Source: Thermocaproicibacter melissae
GTDB taxonomy: Bacteria > Bacillota > Clostridia > Oscillospirales > Acutalibacteraceae
NCBI RefSeq assembly: GCF_024498295.1
Contig: NZ_CP101827.1
Span: 996,001-1,060,000, forward strand
DNA: 64,000 nt
Direction of reading: 5' to 3'
This document shows positions 27,239-35,702 of this stretch, piece after piece; positions within the stretch are counted from its first letter, which is position 1, and every line of letters starts with the position of its first letter. The position numbers and the translations under genes were made by a program. The notes under the pieces were generated by a model that made no database searches, had not been told where the DNA came from, and saw only the letters and a program-made list of their open reading frames with translations.

Positions 27239-28303
27239 TCAGTCAATTGTGAATTTATAAATTGTTGTGCTGTGGAAAGGCTTCTCGGGTTTGAGGTTTT
27301 CGTACGGAAATTCCGGATGGTTCACGGAATCCGGATAGAACTGCGTCTCCATGCAGATGGCTCTGTGAGGCTTCATCGGGACGCCGCCGACTCCCTTCAT
27401 TCCGGGGGCAAAACTGTTTGCCGTGTAAATCTGAATTCCGGGTAAATCCGTAAAGACAAGCATCCTGCGGCCGCTTGCTTGGTCGTAAATCTCCCCTGCC
27501 TTCTGAACGCCGTCGGAGGGGCGGAGGACAAAGTTGACGTCATAGCCGCCGCAGAGCTTCAGTAGATGATCCTGCGCGTGAATATCCTGCCCGATGGTTT
27601 TCGGCTTACGGAAATCAAACGGCGTATTCTCTACCGGAAGGAGCTTGCCCGTCGGGATAAGCCCGTCATCGCTTTCCGTAATTGCGTCCGCATTCAGCTG
27701 CATTTCAAGGGAAAGAATATCTTTTGAGGGGTTGCCCGTGATGTTGAAATAAGAGTGGTTCGTCAGGTTAAACGGGGTTTCCGCATCCGTTTTTGCTCTG
27801 TACTCAATAATCAGGGCATTGTCGGTGGAAAGCGTATAAGTTACCTCGACATCCACGTTGCCGGGGAAACCGCACTCGCCATCCGGGCTGTGGTAGGCGA
27901 ACGTAACGGAGGGAGCGTCATCATCATTGGTGCTGCGCTTTATGCGCCACACTTTATCCTGAAAGCCCCCTGGAGCACTGTGAAGTGAATTTTCCCCTTC
28001 GTTTTTATAGACTTCGTATGTCTTTTCGCCGATGGTAAACTTCGCCCCGCCGATGCGGTTCGCGTAGCGACCGACAAGAGCTCCCTGCAAATCGCTGCCC
28101 GTTGCGTATTCTTCAAGGGTATCGTGGCCGAGAACGACGTTCTCCATTTTGCCGTTCCGGTCAGGCACAAACAGCCTAGCAATCCGGCATCCATAGGTAA
28201 GGAGTTCCGCCGTCATGCCGTTCGTATTTTTCAGGGTGCAGCACTCCACCTTGGTTCCGTCGGCCAGTGTTCCGAATGTTCTAACTTCAATTCCCATTTT
28301 CAT
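27239..28303 (-). CDS. galM: Aldose 1-epimerase (mutarotase)
   Basis: Interconverts alpha and beta anomers of glucose and galactose. In 354 residues the active-site motifs are clear: GRYANRIGGAKF, NLTNHSYFNI with the catalytic His (near 180), and CMETQFYPDSVNHPEF with the catalytic Glu near the C terminus. It lies 24 bases after glucokinase on the same strand, so the pair feeds sugar into glycolysis. Confidence 0.96.
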   Translation of the reverse strand: MKMGIEVRTFGTLADGTKVECCTLKNTNGMTAELLTYGCRIARLFVPDRNGKMENVVLGHDTLEEYATGSDLQGALVGRYANRIGGAKFTIGEKTYEVYKNEGENSLHSAPGGFQDKVWRIKRSTNDDDAPSVTFAYHSPDGECGFPGNVDVEVTYTLSTDNALIIEYRAKTDAETPFNLTNHSYFNITGNPSKDILSLEMQLNADAITESDDGLIPTGKLLPVENTPFDFRKPKTIGQDIHAQDHLLKLCGGYDVNFVLRPSDGVQKAGEIYDQASGRRMLVFTDLPGIQIYTANSFAPGMKGVGGVPMKPHRAICMETQFYPDSVNHPEFPYENLKPEKPFHSTTIYKFTID

Positions 28304-28327
28304 ACCCGCTTTCTGTAATTGATATTT

Positions 28328-29275
28328 TTATTCACCCAGCAATGCAGCTCCCAAAATTCCTGCATCATTGCCGAGCTTTGCACGGCAAATAACCGTCTGT
28401 TTGGACGAATATTTGGAATAAACCTCTTTGGCAACCTGTTCTTTCAGGGGAACCATTAGAGGATCACCCTCATGGCTTATGCCACCGCCGATGCAGAGAA
28501 TATCCGGCTGAAATATGTTAATTATGTTAATGACACCGCACGCAAGGTAATATATGTAATCATCCACAACAGCTTTTGCTGTCGCGTCACCCTCGCGCAT
28601 TGCCTGGAAGGCCGTGCGGCCATCCACGTTGTTCAAGTCACCGTGCGCAACCGTCCACAGCGCAGAAGAACGATCCTTTTCCATTGCTTCGCGCGTTGAG
28701 CGAATCAAACCTGTGGCGGAAGCATAAGCTTCCCAGCAGCCGCGTCGCCCGCAGGTACATGGACGCCCTTTTGCTTCAATGACAGTATGTCCCAACTCTC
28801 CGCCTGCAAAATTGCTGCCTGTAAGGATTTTATCGTCGATGATGACTCCGCCACCGATACCGGTGCCCAGCGTAATCGCGACCCCAATCTTGGCACCTTT
28901 CAGTGCGCCGGCTTTATATTCGCCGAACGCCGCAGCGTTTGCGTCATTTTCAAGAATCACTTTCTTGTTGAGTTTTTCTTCCAGAAGGTTTTGAAGCGGA
29001 AGGTGTTTAAATTTCAAATTGTTGGCATATTCAATGACACCCGTCTCACGATTGACCGTGCCCGGGCTTCCGACGCCAATATAAGGAATATCATTTAATG
29101 TGAGGCCGGCTTTTTCCAGCGTTTCTTTTACGGAGCCGGCAAGCTGCTCGCAAATTTCTTCATTCGAGCATGGAATATGAGTTTTGCGGCTTGTTTTGGC
29201 AATCAATTGATAAGACTCATCTGCAACGCCAGCCGCAATGTTCGTTCCGCCCAAATCAACACCCAAATAATACAT
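28328..29275 (-). CDS. glcK: ROK-family glucokinase
   Basis: Phosphorylates glucose with ATP. From ATG 29275 (GAGGGA upstream) it has 315 residues. It has the ATP site VDLGGTNIAAGV, the catalytic region LENDANAAAFGE, LGTGIGGGVI, and the ROK zinc motif CTCGRRGCWE. An ATG 15 bases earlier is possible but overlaps the ribosome site. No helix-turn-helix is present, so it is an enzyme, not a ROK repressor. Confidence 0.95.
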   Translation of the reverse strand: MYYLGVDLGGTNIAAGVADESYQLIAKTSRKTHIPCSNEEICEQLAGSVKETLEKAGLTLNDIPYIGVGSPGTVNRETGVIEYANNLKFKHLPLQNLLEEKLNKKVILENDANAAAFGEYKAGALKGAKIGVAITLGTGIGGGVIIDDKILTGSNFAGGELGHTVIEAKGRPCTCGRRGCWEAYASATGLIRSTREAMEKDRSSALWTVAHGDLNNVDGRTAFQAMREGDATAKAVVDDYIYYLACGVINIINIFQPDILCIGGGISHEGDPLMVPLKEQVAKEVYSKYSSKQTVICRAKLGNDAGILGAALLGE

Positions 29276-29309
29276 GAAACCGTCCCTCATTTCCTATTCG
29301 TTAAATCCT

Positions 29310-29338
29310 AGTATATCATTCGTGATGGGCAGTGTAAA
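29310..29338 (-). promoter_or_regulatory. Sigma-A promoter of glcK-galM
   Basis: On the minus strand TTTACA and TATACT are 17 bases apart, about 35 bases before the glcK start. Confidence 0.7.
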
Positions 29339-29440
29339 CAAGGGAAAAGGAAAGTATTTCTTGAATGTATCAACATTTTTCCTAATATTATGGTACAATA
29401 TCGACAGAACTTTGTTATTGAGGAATATGAGGAATATAAA

Positions 29441-30115
29441 ATGACATACGAAATGCTCCCTGAAACAATGAAGAATGAATTCACAAAGTCCTACTGGCAA
29501 GATTTGCGTTCTCACAAAGCGACACTTATAATGAAACGCATTTTTGATATTGTGGTTTCATTTGTCGCGCTTGTTGTTCTCTCTCCATTTTTTCTGCTGC
29601 TTGCCATTGCGGTGAAAATCGACTCGCCGGGCCCAGTTTTTTACAAACAGGAGCGCGTCGGGCGCTACAACAAAAATTTCAAGATTTATAAATTCCGCAC
29701 GATGGTGAAAGATGCGGACAAAATCGGGCTTCCGCTGACAACCGGAAAAGACCCACGCATTACACGGGTCGGTTCTTTCATCCGCAAACTGCGCCTTGAC
29801 GAATTTTCACAGCTTCTAAACGTGCTCGGCGGCAGCATGAGTCTCGTAGGGCCTCGGCCTGAAGTACGGCGCTATGTAGATGCCTACACGCCGGAATATA
29901 TGGCAACGCTTCTCATCCGGCCCGGAATTACGGCACCCTCCAGCATTGCGTTCAAAGACGAGGACAAGCTTCTGAACGAGGGCGGCGACCCGGAAAAAAT
30001 CTATGTAGAAAAGATTCTTCCCCAGAAAATGAAAATGAACCTTGAGTACATGCGCAAAATTTCGGTTTGGAATGATCTGCGCATCATATTTCAAACCATA
30101 GCCGCTGTTTTTTAA
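29441..30115 (+). CDS. Bacterial sugar transferase (polyprenyl phosphate glycosyl-1-P transferase)
   Basis: Transfers a sugar-1-phosphate from a UDP-sugar to a lipid carrier at the first step of a surface polysaccharide. From ATG 29441 (GAGGAA upstream) it has 224 residues. [10 protein letters not shown] leads into one membrane segment (about residues 31-58), then [24 protein letters not shown] is split here by the expected catalytic Asp-Ser and followed by [12 protein letters not shown] and SLVGPRPEV. It is a short, single-domain enzyme of the WcaJ C-terminal type. No other polysaccharide genes are nearby, so the product is unknown. Confidence 0.93.
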   Translation: MTYEMLPETMKNEFTKSYWQDLRSHKATLIMKRIFDIVVSFVALVVLSPFFLLLAIAVKIDSPGPVFYKQERVGRYNKNFKIYKFRTMVKDADKIGLPLTTGKDPRITRVGSFIRKLRLDEFSQLLNVLGGSMSLVGPRPEVRRYVDAYTPEYMATLLIRPGITAPSSIAFKDEDKLLNEGGDPEKIYVEKILPQKMKMNLEYMRKISVWNDLRIIFQTIAAVF

Positions 30116-30128
30116 GCAATATTTTACT

Positions 30129-30164
30129 CCCCCCGCTCATAGAATTAAACGAAACAGCGGGGGG
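30129..30164 (+). promoter_or_regulatory. Stable hairpin overlapping the M23 gene's ribosome site
   Basis: CCCCCCGCT pairs exactly with AGCGGGGGG over nine bases around an 18-base loop. The G-rich arm ends seven bases before the TTG start of the peptidase gene, so it would hide the only Shine-Dalgarno-like sequence. No T-run follows on either strand, which argues against a normal terminator. Confidence 0.5.
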
Positions 30165-30171
30165 ATGGGTC

Positions 30172-31206
30172 TTGTCAGTGAAAAAGCTATTGCTGCGGAA
30201 GACCATTTCTATTTTGGTACTTGGGGCAATTATTCTTTCGATGTCCCTACTGACAACCAGCGGAACAACTATGGTCGCCACGCCGACGGCAGCTTCCGGA
30301 ACGTCTTCGTCATCCGGAGAGAAAAAATTCATTAAATATGTCGAATTTAATGTTCCGTATCTCGCACTGAAAAAGGCAATGAACCTTGACATTGAAGCAC
30401 ATAAACAAGGAAAAGACCTCAGCTGGATTACGATTCTCGCATATCTCGGTGCGAAGTACGGCGGTGACTTTTCCCGTTACAAAAGCGCCGACATCGACGC
30501 ATTCTTGAAGCAGCTCGAGACGAAAAGTGTAGAAGAGATTACTTCCGGCATGAAATATTACAACTACTACCACGAAGCGTATTCCGCCGTGCTCGGAGGT
30601 ATGCTTGGGAAATACATCGAAAACGGCCAGGAAAAATACGGACTAATTGCGTACTCTCCGATCGCGAAGGGTTTTCCCTATACCGGTTATGACGATTTCG
30701 GGGCACGGCGGACTTACGGCTACACACGCCCGCACCTCGGCCACGACATGATGGCGGCAACGGGGACGCCCGTCATAGCGGTAGAATCCGGCATTGTGGA
30801 GGCGCTCGGATGGAACCAGTACGGCGGATGGAGAATCGGAATCCGCAGCTTTGACTCAAAGCGCTACTATTACTATGCGCATCTGCGCCAGAACAGGCCC
30901 TATGCTGCCAACCTTGCGCTCGGGAAAATCGTGAAAGCAGGCGACGTCATCGGTTATGTAGGCCGTACCGGATACAGTACCCACGAAAACGTGAACAACA
31001 TTAAGGTCAGCCATCTTCACTTTGGGCTTCAGCTGATTTTTGACGAAAGCCAGAAAGAATGTGACAATGAGATTTGGATTGACGTCTACGCGCTGACAAA
31101 GCTTCTCCGGCAGCACCAGAGCGAAGTCGTGCGGAATAATGAAACAAAAGAATATACCCGTGCTTCTGACATTATTATTGAATCCGACACTGCAAAGTTT
31201 CATTGA
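30172..31206 (+). CDS. M23-family metallopeptidase, membrane-anchored or secreted
   Basis: A likely peptidoglycan endopeptidase. In 344 residues there is a signal or anchor sequence (KKLLLRKT then a hydrophobic run to about residue 33). The LytM/M23 zinc motifs are HLGHDMM (near 187) and SHLHFGL (near 281), with an intact third His. The middle region (about 50-165) is helical and shows no known domain. The start is TTG 30172, or GTG 30178, just behind the hairpin described above. The target may be the cell wall or the spore cortex; context does not say. Confidence 0.88.
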   Translation: MSVKKLLLRKTISILVLGAIILSMSLLTTSGTTMVATPTAASGTSSSSGEKKFIKYVEFNVPYLALKKAMNLDIEAHKQGKDLSWITILAYLGAKYGGDFSRYKSADIDAFLKQLETKSVEEITSGMKYYNYYHEAYSAVLGGMLGKYIENGQEKYGLIAYSPIAKGFPYTGYDDFGARRTYGYTRPHLGHDMMAATGTPVIAVESGIVEALGWNQYGGWRIGIRSFDSKRYYYYAHLRQNRPYAANLALGKIVKAGDVIGYVGRTGYSTHENVNNIKVSHLHFGLQLIFDESQKECDNEIWIDVYALTKLLRQHQSEVVRNNETKEYTRASDIIIESDTAKFH

Positions 31207-31231
31207 TTTTACACAGCGGCTATGATATAAT
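31203..31231 (+). promoter_or_regulatory. Sigma-A promoter of tRNA-Leu(TAA)
   Basis: TTGATT and TATAAT are 17 bases apart. The -10 box ends 10 bases before the tRNA, and the -35 box overlaps the stop codon of the M23 gene. Confidence 0.8.
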
Positions 31232-31241
31232 TATCATACTT

Positions 31242-31328
31242 GCCGCTGTGGTGAAATTGGCAGACACAAGGGACTTAAAATCCCTCGGTAGCGATACCGT
31301 ACCGGTTCGAGTCCGGTCAGCGGCACCA
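31242..31328 (+). tRNA. tRNA-Leu (TAA)
   Basis: An 87-base class II tRNA with an encoded CCA end. The acceptor GCCGCTG pairs with CAGCGGC, the anticodon stem GGGAC..ATCCC region holds the TAA anticodon, a long variable arm follows, and the T arm is GGTTCGAGTCC. Confidence 0.97.
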
Positions 31329-31331
31329 GCA

Positions 31332-31375
31332 AAAATCCCTATGAATGCTGAAAAAATGGCATTCATAGGGATTTT
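31332..31375 (+). terminator. Terminator after tRNA-Leu(TAA)
   Basis: AAAATCCCTATGAATGC pairs perfectly with GCATTCATAGGGATTTT over 17 bases; the arm itself supplies the T-run. Confidence 0.9.
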
Positions 31376-31459
31376 GCTTTATCAGGAAATCCGCTGAAAT
31401 TGATTCAAAAAGGCGTAATAACGGGCGTACTAGGGCAATAACAATTCTTTCCGTTAATT

Positions 31460-32026
31460 TCACCCGTTTTGACTGCCGGGTTCCGACTGTGCACGGTGTC
31501 CACCCTTTACAATTATCTGGCAGCTCTCCATCACAGACAAGGCAGCCTCGTGCTTCTCCGGGCTAACACCCGCGCAACAGTCCGCATCCACATAAATTGG
31601 CAGTTCCGGCATGGCAGCTTTGAGCATTAGAGCATTGGAAACCACGCAAATATCCGTGCATAATCCTACTATTTCTATTGAATCCAGATTTTTTTGATCA
31701 TAGATTTTTTTCAAATCTGCCATAAGGCGAGTGCTGCCAAAACAGCTTTTTTCATAAACCTTGGCCTTCCGTTCCTGCCGGAGCTGTTCCAATTCGGCCG
31801 GGAAACGCCAGCCGTCCGTTCCGGCTATGCAATGAGGAACAGGCAACATTCTCCCCTCCTGCGTTTTTAGGTACTCTTCCGTGTGGGTATCCTGTGTCAG
31901 ATAGATATCGCCTTCAAATTCTCTTACCTTCTTCAGAAGGCGCGGCAGCATGAGGCGTGCCTCCTCAGTCCCCAAAGCACCGGTAATAAAATCATTTTGC
32001 ACATCGACTACAACCAGACATTTCAT
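31460..32026 (-). CDS. Isochorismatase-family cysteine hydrolase, nicotinamidase-like
   Basis: A 188-residue amidase. The catalytic Asp is in VVDVQNDFI, a Lys in KVYEKSCFGS, and the nucleophile Cys in GLCTDICVVSNAL. TQDTHTEEY looks like the metal-binding DxH of nicotinamidases, so NAD salvage is plausible. Substrate cannot be fixed from sequence alone. It is a single gene with no close partner on its strand. Confidence 0.88.
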   Translation of the reverse strand: MKCLVVVDVQNDFITGALGTEEARLMLPRLLKKVREFEGDIYLTQDTHTEEYLKTQEGRMLPVPHCIAGTDGWRFPAELEQLRQERKAKVYEKSCFGSTRLMADLKKIYDQKNLDSIEIVGLCTDICVVSNALMLKAAMPELPIYVDADCCAGVSPEKHEAALSVMESCQIIVKGGHRAQSEPGSQNG

Positions 32027-32089
32027 GTTAGGTAACCCCCATTCCTGTTTTTACTAAAAAGAATTATATCACATCCATCTCAATACAAT

Positions 32090-32118
32090 TTGATTTTAAT
32101 TAAGGATATTGGTAAAAT
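32090..32118 (+). promoter_or_regulatory. Sigma-A-like promoter of a short plus-strand unit
   Basis: TTGATT and TAAAAT are 17 bases apart, 12 bases upstream of an ATG at 32130. Confidence 0.5.
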
Positions 32119-32129
32119 AAGCAAAATTA

Positions 32130-32315
32130 ATGCTTCTTTTGGCAATGCAATTCAACTGCGGGGGTAACAGTGTTGGAAAAGCGGAAATATGGAATGGACT
32201 TCTTTTCTCTCAAAACAGAACAGAATTCATTTTGTCCTTCAGCGGTGCATTTGCAGTTTCCATTTTCATCATTTTATCGCTTGCCAAAGCTTTGGTACAT
32301 GAAAATACATACTAG
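32130..32315 (+). CDS. Possible small membrane protein
   Basis: A 61-residue frame with one hydrophobic segment near its C terminus (FAVSIFIILSLAKAL, about residues 41-55). It begins almost at the expected transcription start, so it would be nearly leaderless, and there is no ribosome site. The frame ends inside the terminator that follows. The same unit could instead be a small non-coding RNA. No family recognised. Confidence 0.35.
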   Translation: MLLLAMQFNCGGNSVGKAEIWNGLLFSQNRTEFILSFSGAFAVSIFIILSLAKALVHENTY

Positions 32316-32365
32316 AAAATACCCCCTGATGTAGTTCTATTTTTCTACATCAGGGGGTATTTTCT
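32314..32365. terminator. Bidirectional terminator
   Basis: AGAAAATACCCCCTGATGTAG pairs exactly with its 21-base complement around a 10-base loop. It lies between converging units: the short plus-strand unit and the minus-strand DUF2871 gene. Confidence 0.9.
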
Positions 32366-32393
32366 ATTGTCCTTTTTGCTGGAACCAATGGGT

Positions 32394-32900
32394 TTATTTT
32401 TTATCTTGTTTGCTGGATTCTGTGATGTCGGCTTTAACTTCCGCCGCCTGCGATGCATCTGTCGCAGTATTACTCGGGTGTTGGGGTGCATCCTTGATTC
32501 CATGAAGCAGTATTAGGAAGAATAGGATATAAGCTATCATCATAATAATATGGCCTAAGCCGGCTACACCTGAAATTGTAGAATTAATCGCAGATGATAT
32601 TTCAAGGTTTAATACTTCGACACATCCACGTATTGCCATCATGATAACTGTTAAGAAAAGTCCGATGTTGTAAGTTATAAAGAATAAATTAAATTTCTTA
32701 TTCTCAGTTAATGCAAAGGATTTTTCCAGCAGTAATAAAATTAATAAGAATAATGCCCCTAAAACCAACACATGAGTATGTAGACCGCTTAAGACAGTTT
32801 GTCCTGTAAAGTGATTTATCTTTGTAAATTCCCGATAAAAGACTCCAAGAAGCATTCCTAAAATGCAATAGAAAAAACTAAATCTTGCAATTCTCTTCAT
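32394..32900 (-). CDS. DUF2871 family membrane protein
   Basis: From ATG 32900 (AAAGGAG upstream) it has 168 residues with four hydrophobic helices and a polar, lysine-rich C-terminal tail of about 35 residues. The family pattern GVFYREFTKINHFTGQTVLS followed by HTHVLVLGALFLLILLLLEK is clear. Function of the family is unknown; the two conserved His residues could bind metal or heme. An earlier in-frame start at 32942 has no support. AT-rich compared with its neighbours. Confidence 0.85.
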   Translation of the reverse strand: MKRIARFSFFYCILGMLLGVFYREFTKINHFTGQTVLSGLHTHVLVLGALFLLILLLLEKSFALTENKKFNLFFITYNIGLFLTVIMMAIRGCVEVLNLEISSAINSTISGVAGLGHIIMMIAYILFFLILLHGIKDAPQHPSNTATDASQAAEVKADITESSKQDKK

Positions 32901-32963
32901 TTGTATTACTCCTTTCCATTTTAATTTATTTGAAATTTCCACATGATATAGGAATCTATTAAC

Positions 32964-32992
32964 ACTATACCACTAAATATGGATAATAACAA
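32964..32992 (-). promoter_or_regulatory. Sigma-A promoter of the DUF2871 gene
   Basis: On the minus strand TTGTTA and TATAGT are 17 bases apart, giving a leader of about 55 bases. Confidence 0.6.
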
Positions 32993-33033
32993 GGCACGAA
33001 AGGTTGACACATTCCAACGAACGTAGACATCAG

Positions 33034-33062
33034 TAATGAGTACTTAAATAATGAGTACTTAA
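33034..33062. repeat. Tandem 14-base direct repeat upstream of the DUF2871 promoter
   Basis: TAATGAGTACTTAA occurs twice with a period of 15 bases. Each copy holds a small AGTACT palindrome. It lies about 42-70 bases upstream of the -35 box, where an activator could bind. Confidence 0.75.
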
Positions 33063-33098
33063 GCCATGTAGAAACTATAGTCGAATACAAAGGGCACA

Positions 33099-34796
33099 TC
33101 ACACAAACTGCTGGGTTTCCACATCGTAAACGCCGCTGTCGGTGATGCGAAGGGCGGGAATCACCGGCAGGGACAAGAACGAAAGGTTCTGGAACACGTC
33201 GATATTTTCCGGCACGCCCATGCTGTGCGCGAGCGACGCCATTTCTTTCAGTTCCTTCGGAAGGTTGACCTCTCTGTCGTCTGTAAACAGTCCGGCAATT
33301 TCAAGGCGCACCGTTTTGAGCACCTTTCCGCCGCGGACAAGTGTATACCCTCCCCCGCAGGATTTCAGCTCATTGACGGCAGCAAGCATATCTTCATCGT
33401 TATCGCCTACGACAATCAGATTGTGGGCATCGTGCCCGACCGTGGACGCTGCCGCTCCGTTTTTCAATCCGAAGCCCTTCACAGCGCCGACCCCGACTCG
33501 GCCCGAACCATCGTGTCGCTGCACAACCGCGATTTTCAAAATATCATCGGCAGGAGCGAAGAGACCGTTTTTCTCCGGAAGCGGAAGCATCAGTTTTTCG
33601 GTTATAAGTTGGCCGGGTACAATTCCGATGACGGGAAAATTGTCGGAGGCTTTCAGCGAAAAGCAATCATTCGGTAAATCCGGCAGGTTGACGCTGTGCA
33701 TCAGCCTATTGCCGGCAGGGGTGCGGCTCAAATCCCAAGAAAGTTCCGGCAATGGAATTCCATTCTTGTATACCTCACAGATGGTAAACGTTTCAAGGTC
33801 ACTCAGCACGACGAAATCCGCAAGATAGCCGGGTGCAATCGCGCCGCGGTCGCGCAGGCCATAGGCACGCGCGGCGTTGAGGGTCGCCATTTTGACGGCG
33901 GTTACCGGTTTTACCCCAAGTTCGGCAGCCATGCGGATATTGCGGTCAATGTGGCCGTTTTCCGCTGCGTCGTCAAGGTGCATATCATCTGTGCAGAAAA
34001 CAAAACGGTCAAACGGGATTCCGGCACGCAGGGCACCGCTAAGGACGCTTTTCAGGTTCTTCGCCGCCGAGCCTTCGCGAACCTGCACAAGAAATCCCGC
34101 ACGGAGCCTTTCGAGCGCTTCTTCCCAAGAGGAGCACTCATGGTCCGTCTGAACGCCCGCTGCGCGGTATGCCTGAAGCATCTTTCCGGAAATTCCCGGG
34201 GCATGACCGTCAATTGTCTTTTCCTGCATGAATTCGATTTTTTCGAGCAAATCCTCATCGCCCGCTACAACCGCGGTGCAGTTCATCACTTCGCCAAGGC
34301 CAGAAACACATTCTTCAGAACGCAGTTCCTTTATGTCCTGTGGGTCGAATACCGCTCCGTTGTGGTCGTTTTCGCCAAGCGGAACGCAGGACGGCAAGGC
34401 AAAGAAAACATCCAAAGGGGTTTTTGCGCTGTCGCGCATCAGCCAGCGGACGCCTTCCATGCCGCAGACGTTCGCAATCTCATGCGGGTCGGCAATGACC
34501 GCCGTTGTCCCTCTGCGGAGCAGGACGGGAGCAAGGATGGAGGGCGACGTCATGGTAGATTCCAGATGAACGTGCGCGTCGATGAAACCCGGTACAACGG
34601 TTTTCCCGCTGCAGTCTATCTCTCGTGAAGCGGAGTAGTTTCCGATGCCGGCAATTCTTCCGTCAAGCACGGCAATGTCGCCGGTAAAAAGCGTTTCCGT
34701 AAACACATCTGCAATCTGTGCATTCTTCAGCACAAAATCCGGTTCCGTTTCTCCGGCTGCGCAGCTAATCAGTCTCTTTTTCTCCCGTATGTTCAT
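33099..34796 (-). CDS. ade: Adenine deaminase
   Basis: Converts adenine to hypoxanthine for purine salvage. In 565 residues the amidohydrolase features are clear: GFIDAHVHLESTM with the metal His pair, ADPHEIANVCG, DHECSSWEEA, and CTDDMHLDD. The C-terminal part shows VVGDNDEDM and ELKSCGGGYTLV. GCGGAGGT lies before the start. No purine riboswitch is seen in the leader; a terminator separates it from the upstream HAD gene. Confidence 0.96.
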   Translation of the reverse strand: MNIREKKRLISCAAGETEPDFVLKNAQIADVFTETLFTGDIAVLDGRIAGIGNYSASREIDCSGKTVVPGFIDAHVHLESTMTSPSILAPVLLRRGTTAVIADPHEIANVCGMEGVRWLMRDSAKTPLDVFFALPSCVPLGENDHNGAVFDPQDIKELRSEECVSGLGEVMNCTAVVAGDEDLLEKIEFMQEKTIDGHAPGISGKMLQAYRAAGVQTDHECSSWEEALERLRAGFLVQVREGSAAKNLKSVLSGALRAGIPFDRFVFCTDDMHLDDAAENGHIDRNIRMAAELGVKPVTAVKMATLNAARAYGLRDRGAIAPGYLADFVVLSDLETFTICEVYKNGIPLPELSWDLSRTPAGNRLMHSVNLPDLPNDCFSLKASDNFPVIGIVPGQLITEKLMLPLPEKNGLFAPADDILKIAVVQRHDGSGRVGVGAVKGFGLKNGAAASTVGHDAHNLIVVGDNDEDMLAAVNELKSCGGGYTLVRGGKVLKTVRLEIAGLFTDDREVNLPKELKEMASLAHSMGVPENIDVFQNLSFLSLPVIPALRITDSGVYDVETQQFV

Positions 34797-34853
34797 CAGA
34801 AATCTACCTCCGCTGTTATATACTGTAATATTTATAACTATATTTACAAAAAA

Positions 34854-34883
34854 GCCTGCCGGAGTATGAAACTTCGGTCAGGC
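34854..34883 (-). terminator. Terminator overlapping the HAD gene's stop codon
   Basis: GCCTGCCGG pairs with an imperfect complement around a short loop and six T follow on the minus strand. The arm includes the TGA stop at 34878-34880, so the terminating ribosome covers part of the hairpin. Confidence 0.8.
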
Positions 34884-35702
34884 CAAAACAAATTTTTCAA
34901 TTGAAAGTGCTACGCCGTCTTCGTCGTTCGTGGCAGTAACGTAGTCGGCTGCCGCCAGAACCTCTGAAGTTGCGTTCTTCATTGCAACACCAAGACCCGC
35001 AAACTGCAGCATTTCAAGATCGTTTCCGCTGTCGCCCAAAGCCATGACTTCCCGCTGTGTGATTCCGAATAAATCGCACAGATGGCTGAGGGCTTTTGCT
35101 TTGCTGCAGCCTGCCCGATTGACCTCAAGATTGCCGAACATGGAAGAACAAGTTGTAAACATTCCTGTTTCCTCCAATTCACGGCTTAGGCTGGAAAACA
35201 GCTCCTGCGGAAGGAGCGGAACATTCACCTTTTCCAGCCGAAAACCATGCTCCGAAATACATCGGGGCAAGTCATCGACAAAAATCTGAGTGCGCATCAG
35301 GAAATCCATAAAACTTTCCGGAGGATTCATCGCACGAAGGCGCGGCAAAGCCAAACGATCGCTGTACGATTTTCCGCCGCAGTAAGCCTCTACAAAGCAG
35401 CCGGCGTCATAGAGGCGATGTATCAGAAATTCGGTCTCCTCGGCTGTCATCAGATCGGAATAGATTGCTTTATTTTGTTGTAAATCGAAAACAGAAGCAC
35501 CGTTTGAAGTCAGAACAAACCGAACACCCGGAATTTTCAGCGCTTGCTCCGGAAAAGTGGCAAGCACGCGGCCGCTTGCAGGCAGCACGATGCATCCTCG
35601 GGACACCGCTCGGCTCATGGCAGCAATTGTCCGCTCCGATACGGTTTTGTCCTCACGAAGCACGGTTCCGTCAAGGTCAAAGGCTATCAATTTAATACTC
35701 AT
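34878..35702 (-). CDS. Cof-type HAD-superfamily phosphatase
   Basis: A 274-residue sugar-phosphate or nucleotide phosphatase of the Cof/YidA kind. Motif I is AFDLDGTVL (residues 7-15), motif II is LTSNGA, and motif IV is ALGDSGNDLEML near 215, with a large cap between them. Substrate unknown. Its ATG overlaps the flavodoxin stop (ATGA), so the two are coupled. Confidence 0.93.
   Translation of the reverse strand: MSIKLIAFDLDGTVLREDKTVSERTIAAMSRAVSRGCIVLPASGRVLATFPEQALKIPGVRFVLTSNGASVFDLQQNKAIYSDLMTAEETEFLIHRLYDAGCFVEAYCGGKSYSDRLALPRLRAMNPPESFMDFLMRTQIFVDDLPRCISEHGFRLEKVNVPLLPQELFSSLSRELEETGMFTTCSSMFGNLEVNRAGCSKAKALSHLCDLFGITQREVMALGDSGNDLEMLQFAGLGVAMKNATSEVLAAADYVTATNDEDGVALSIEKFVLA

Noticed and set aside
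33142-34628. Plus-strand frames of 228 and 310 codons opposite adenine deaminase
   Set aside because: Antisense to a gene with complete amidohydrolase motifs; no start signals.
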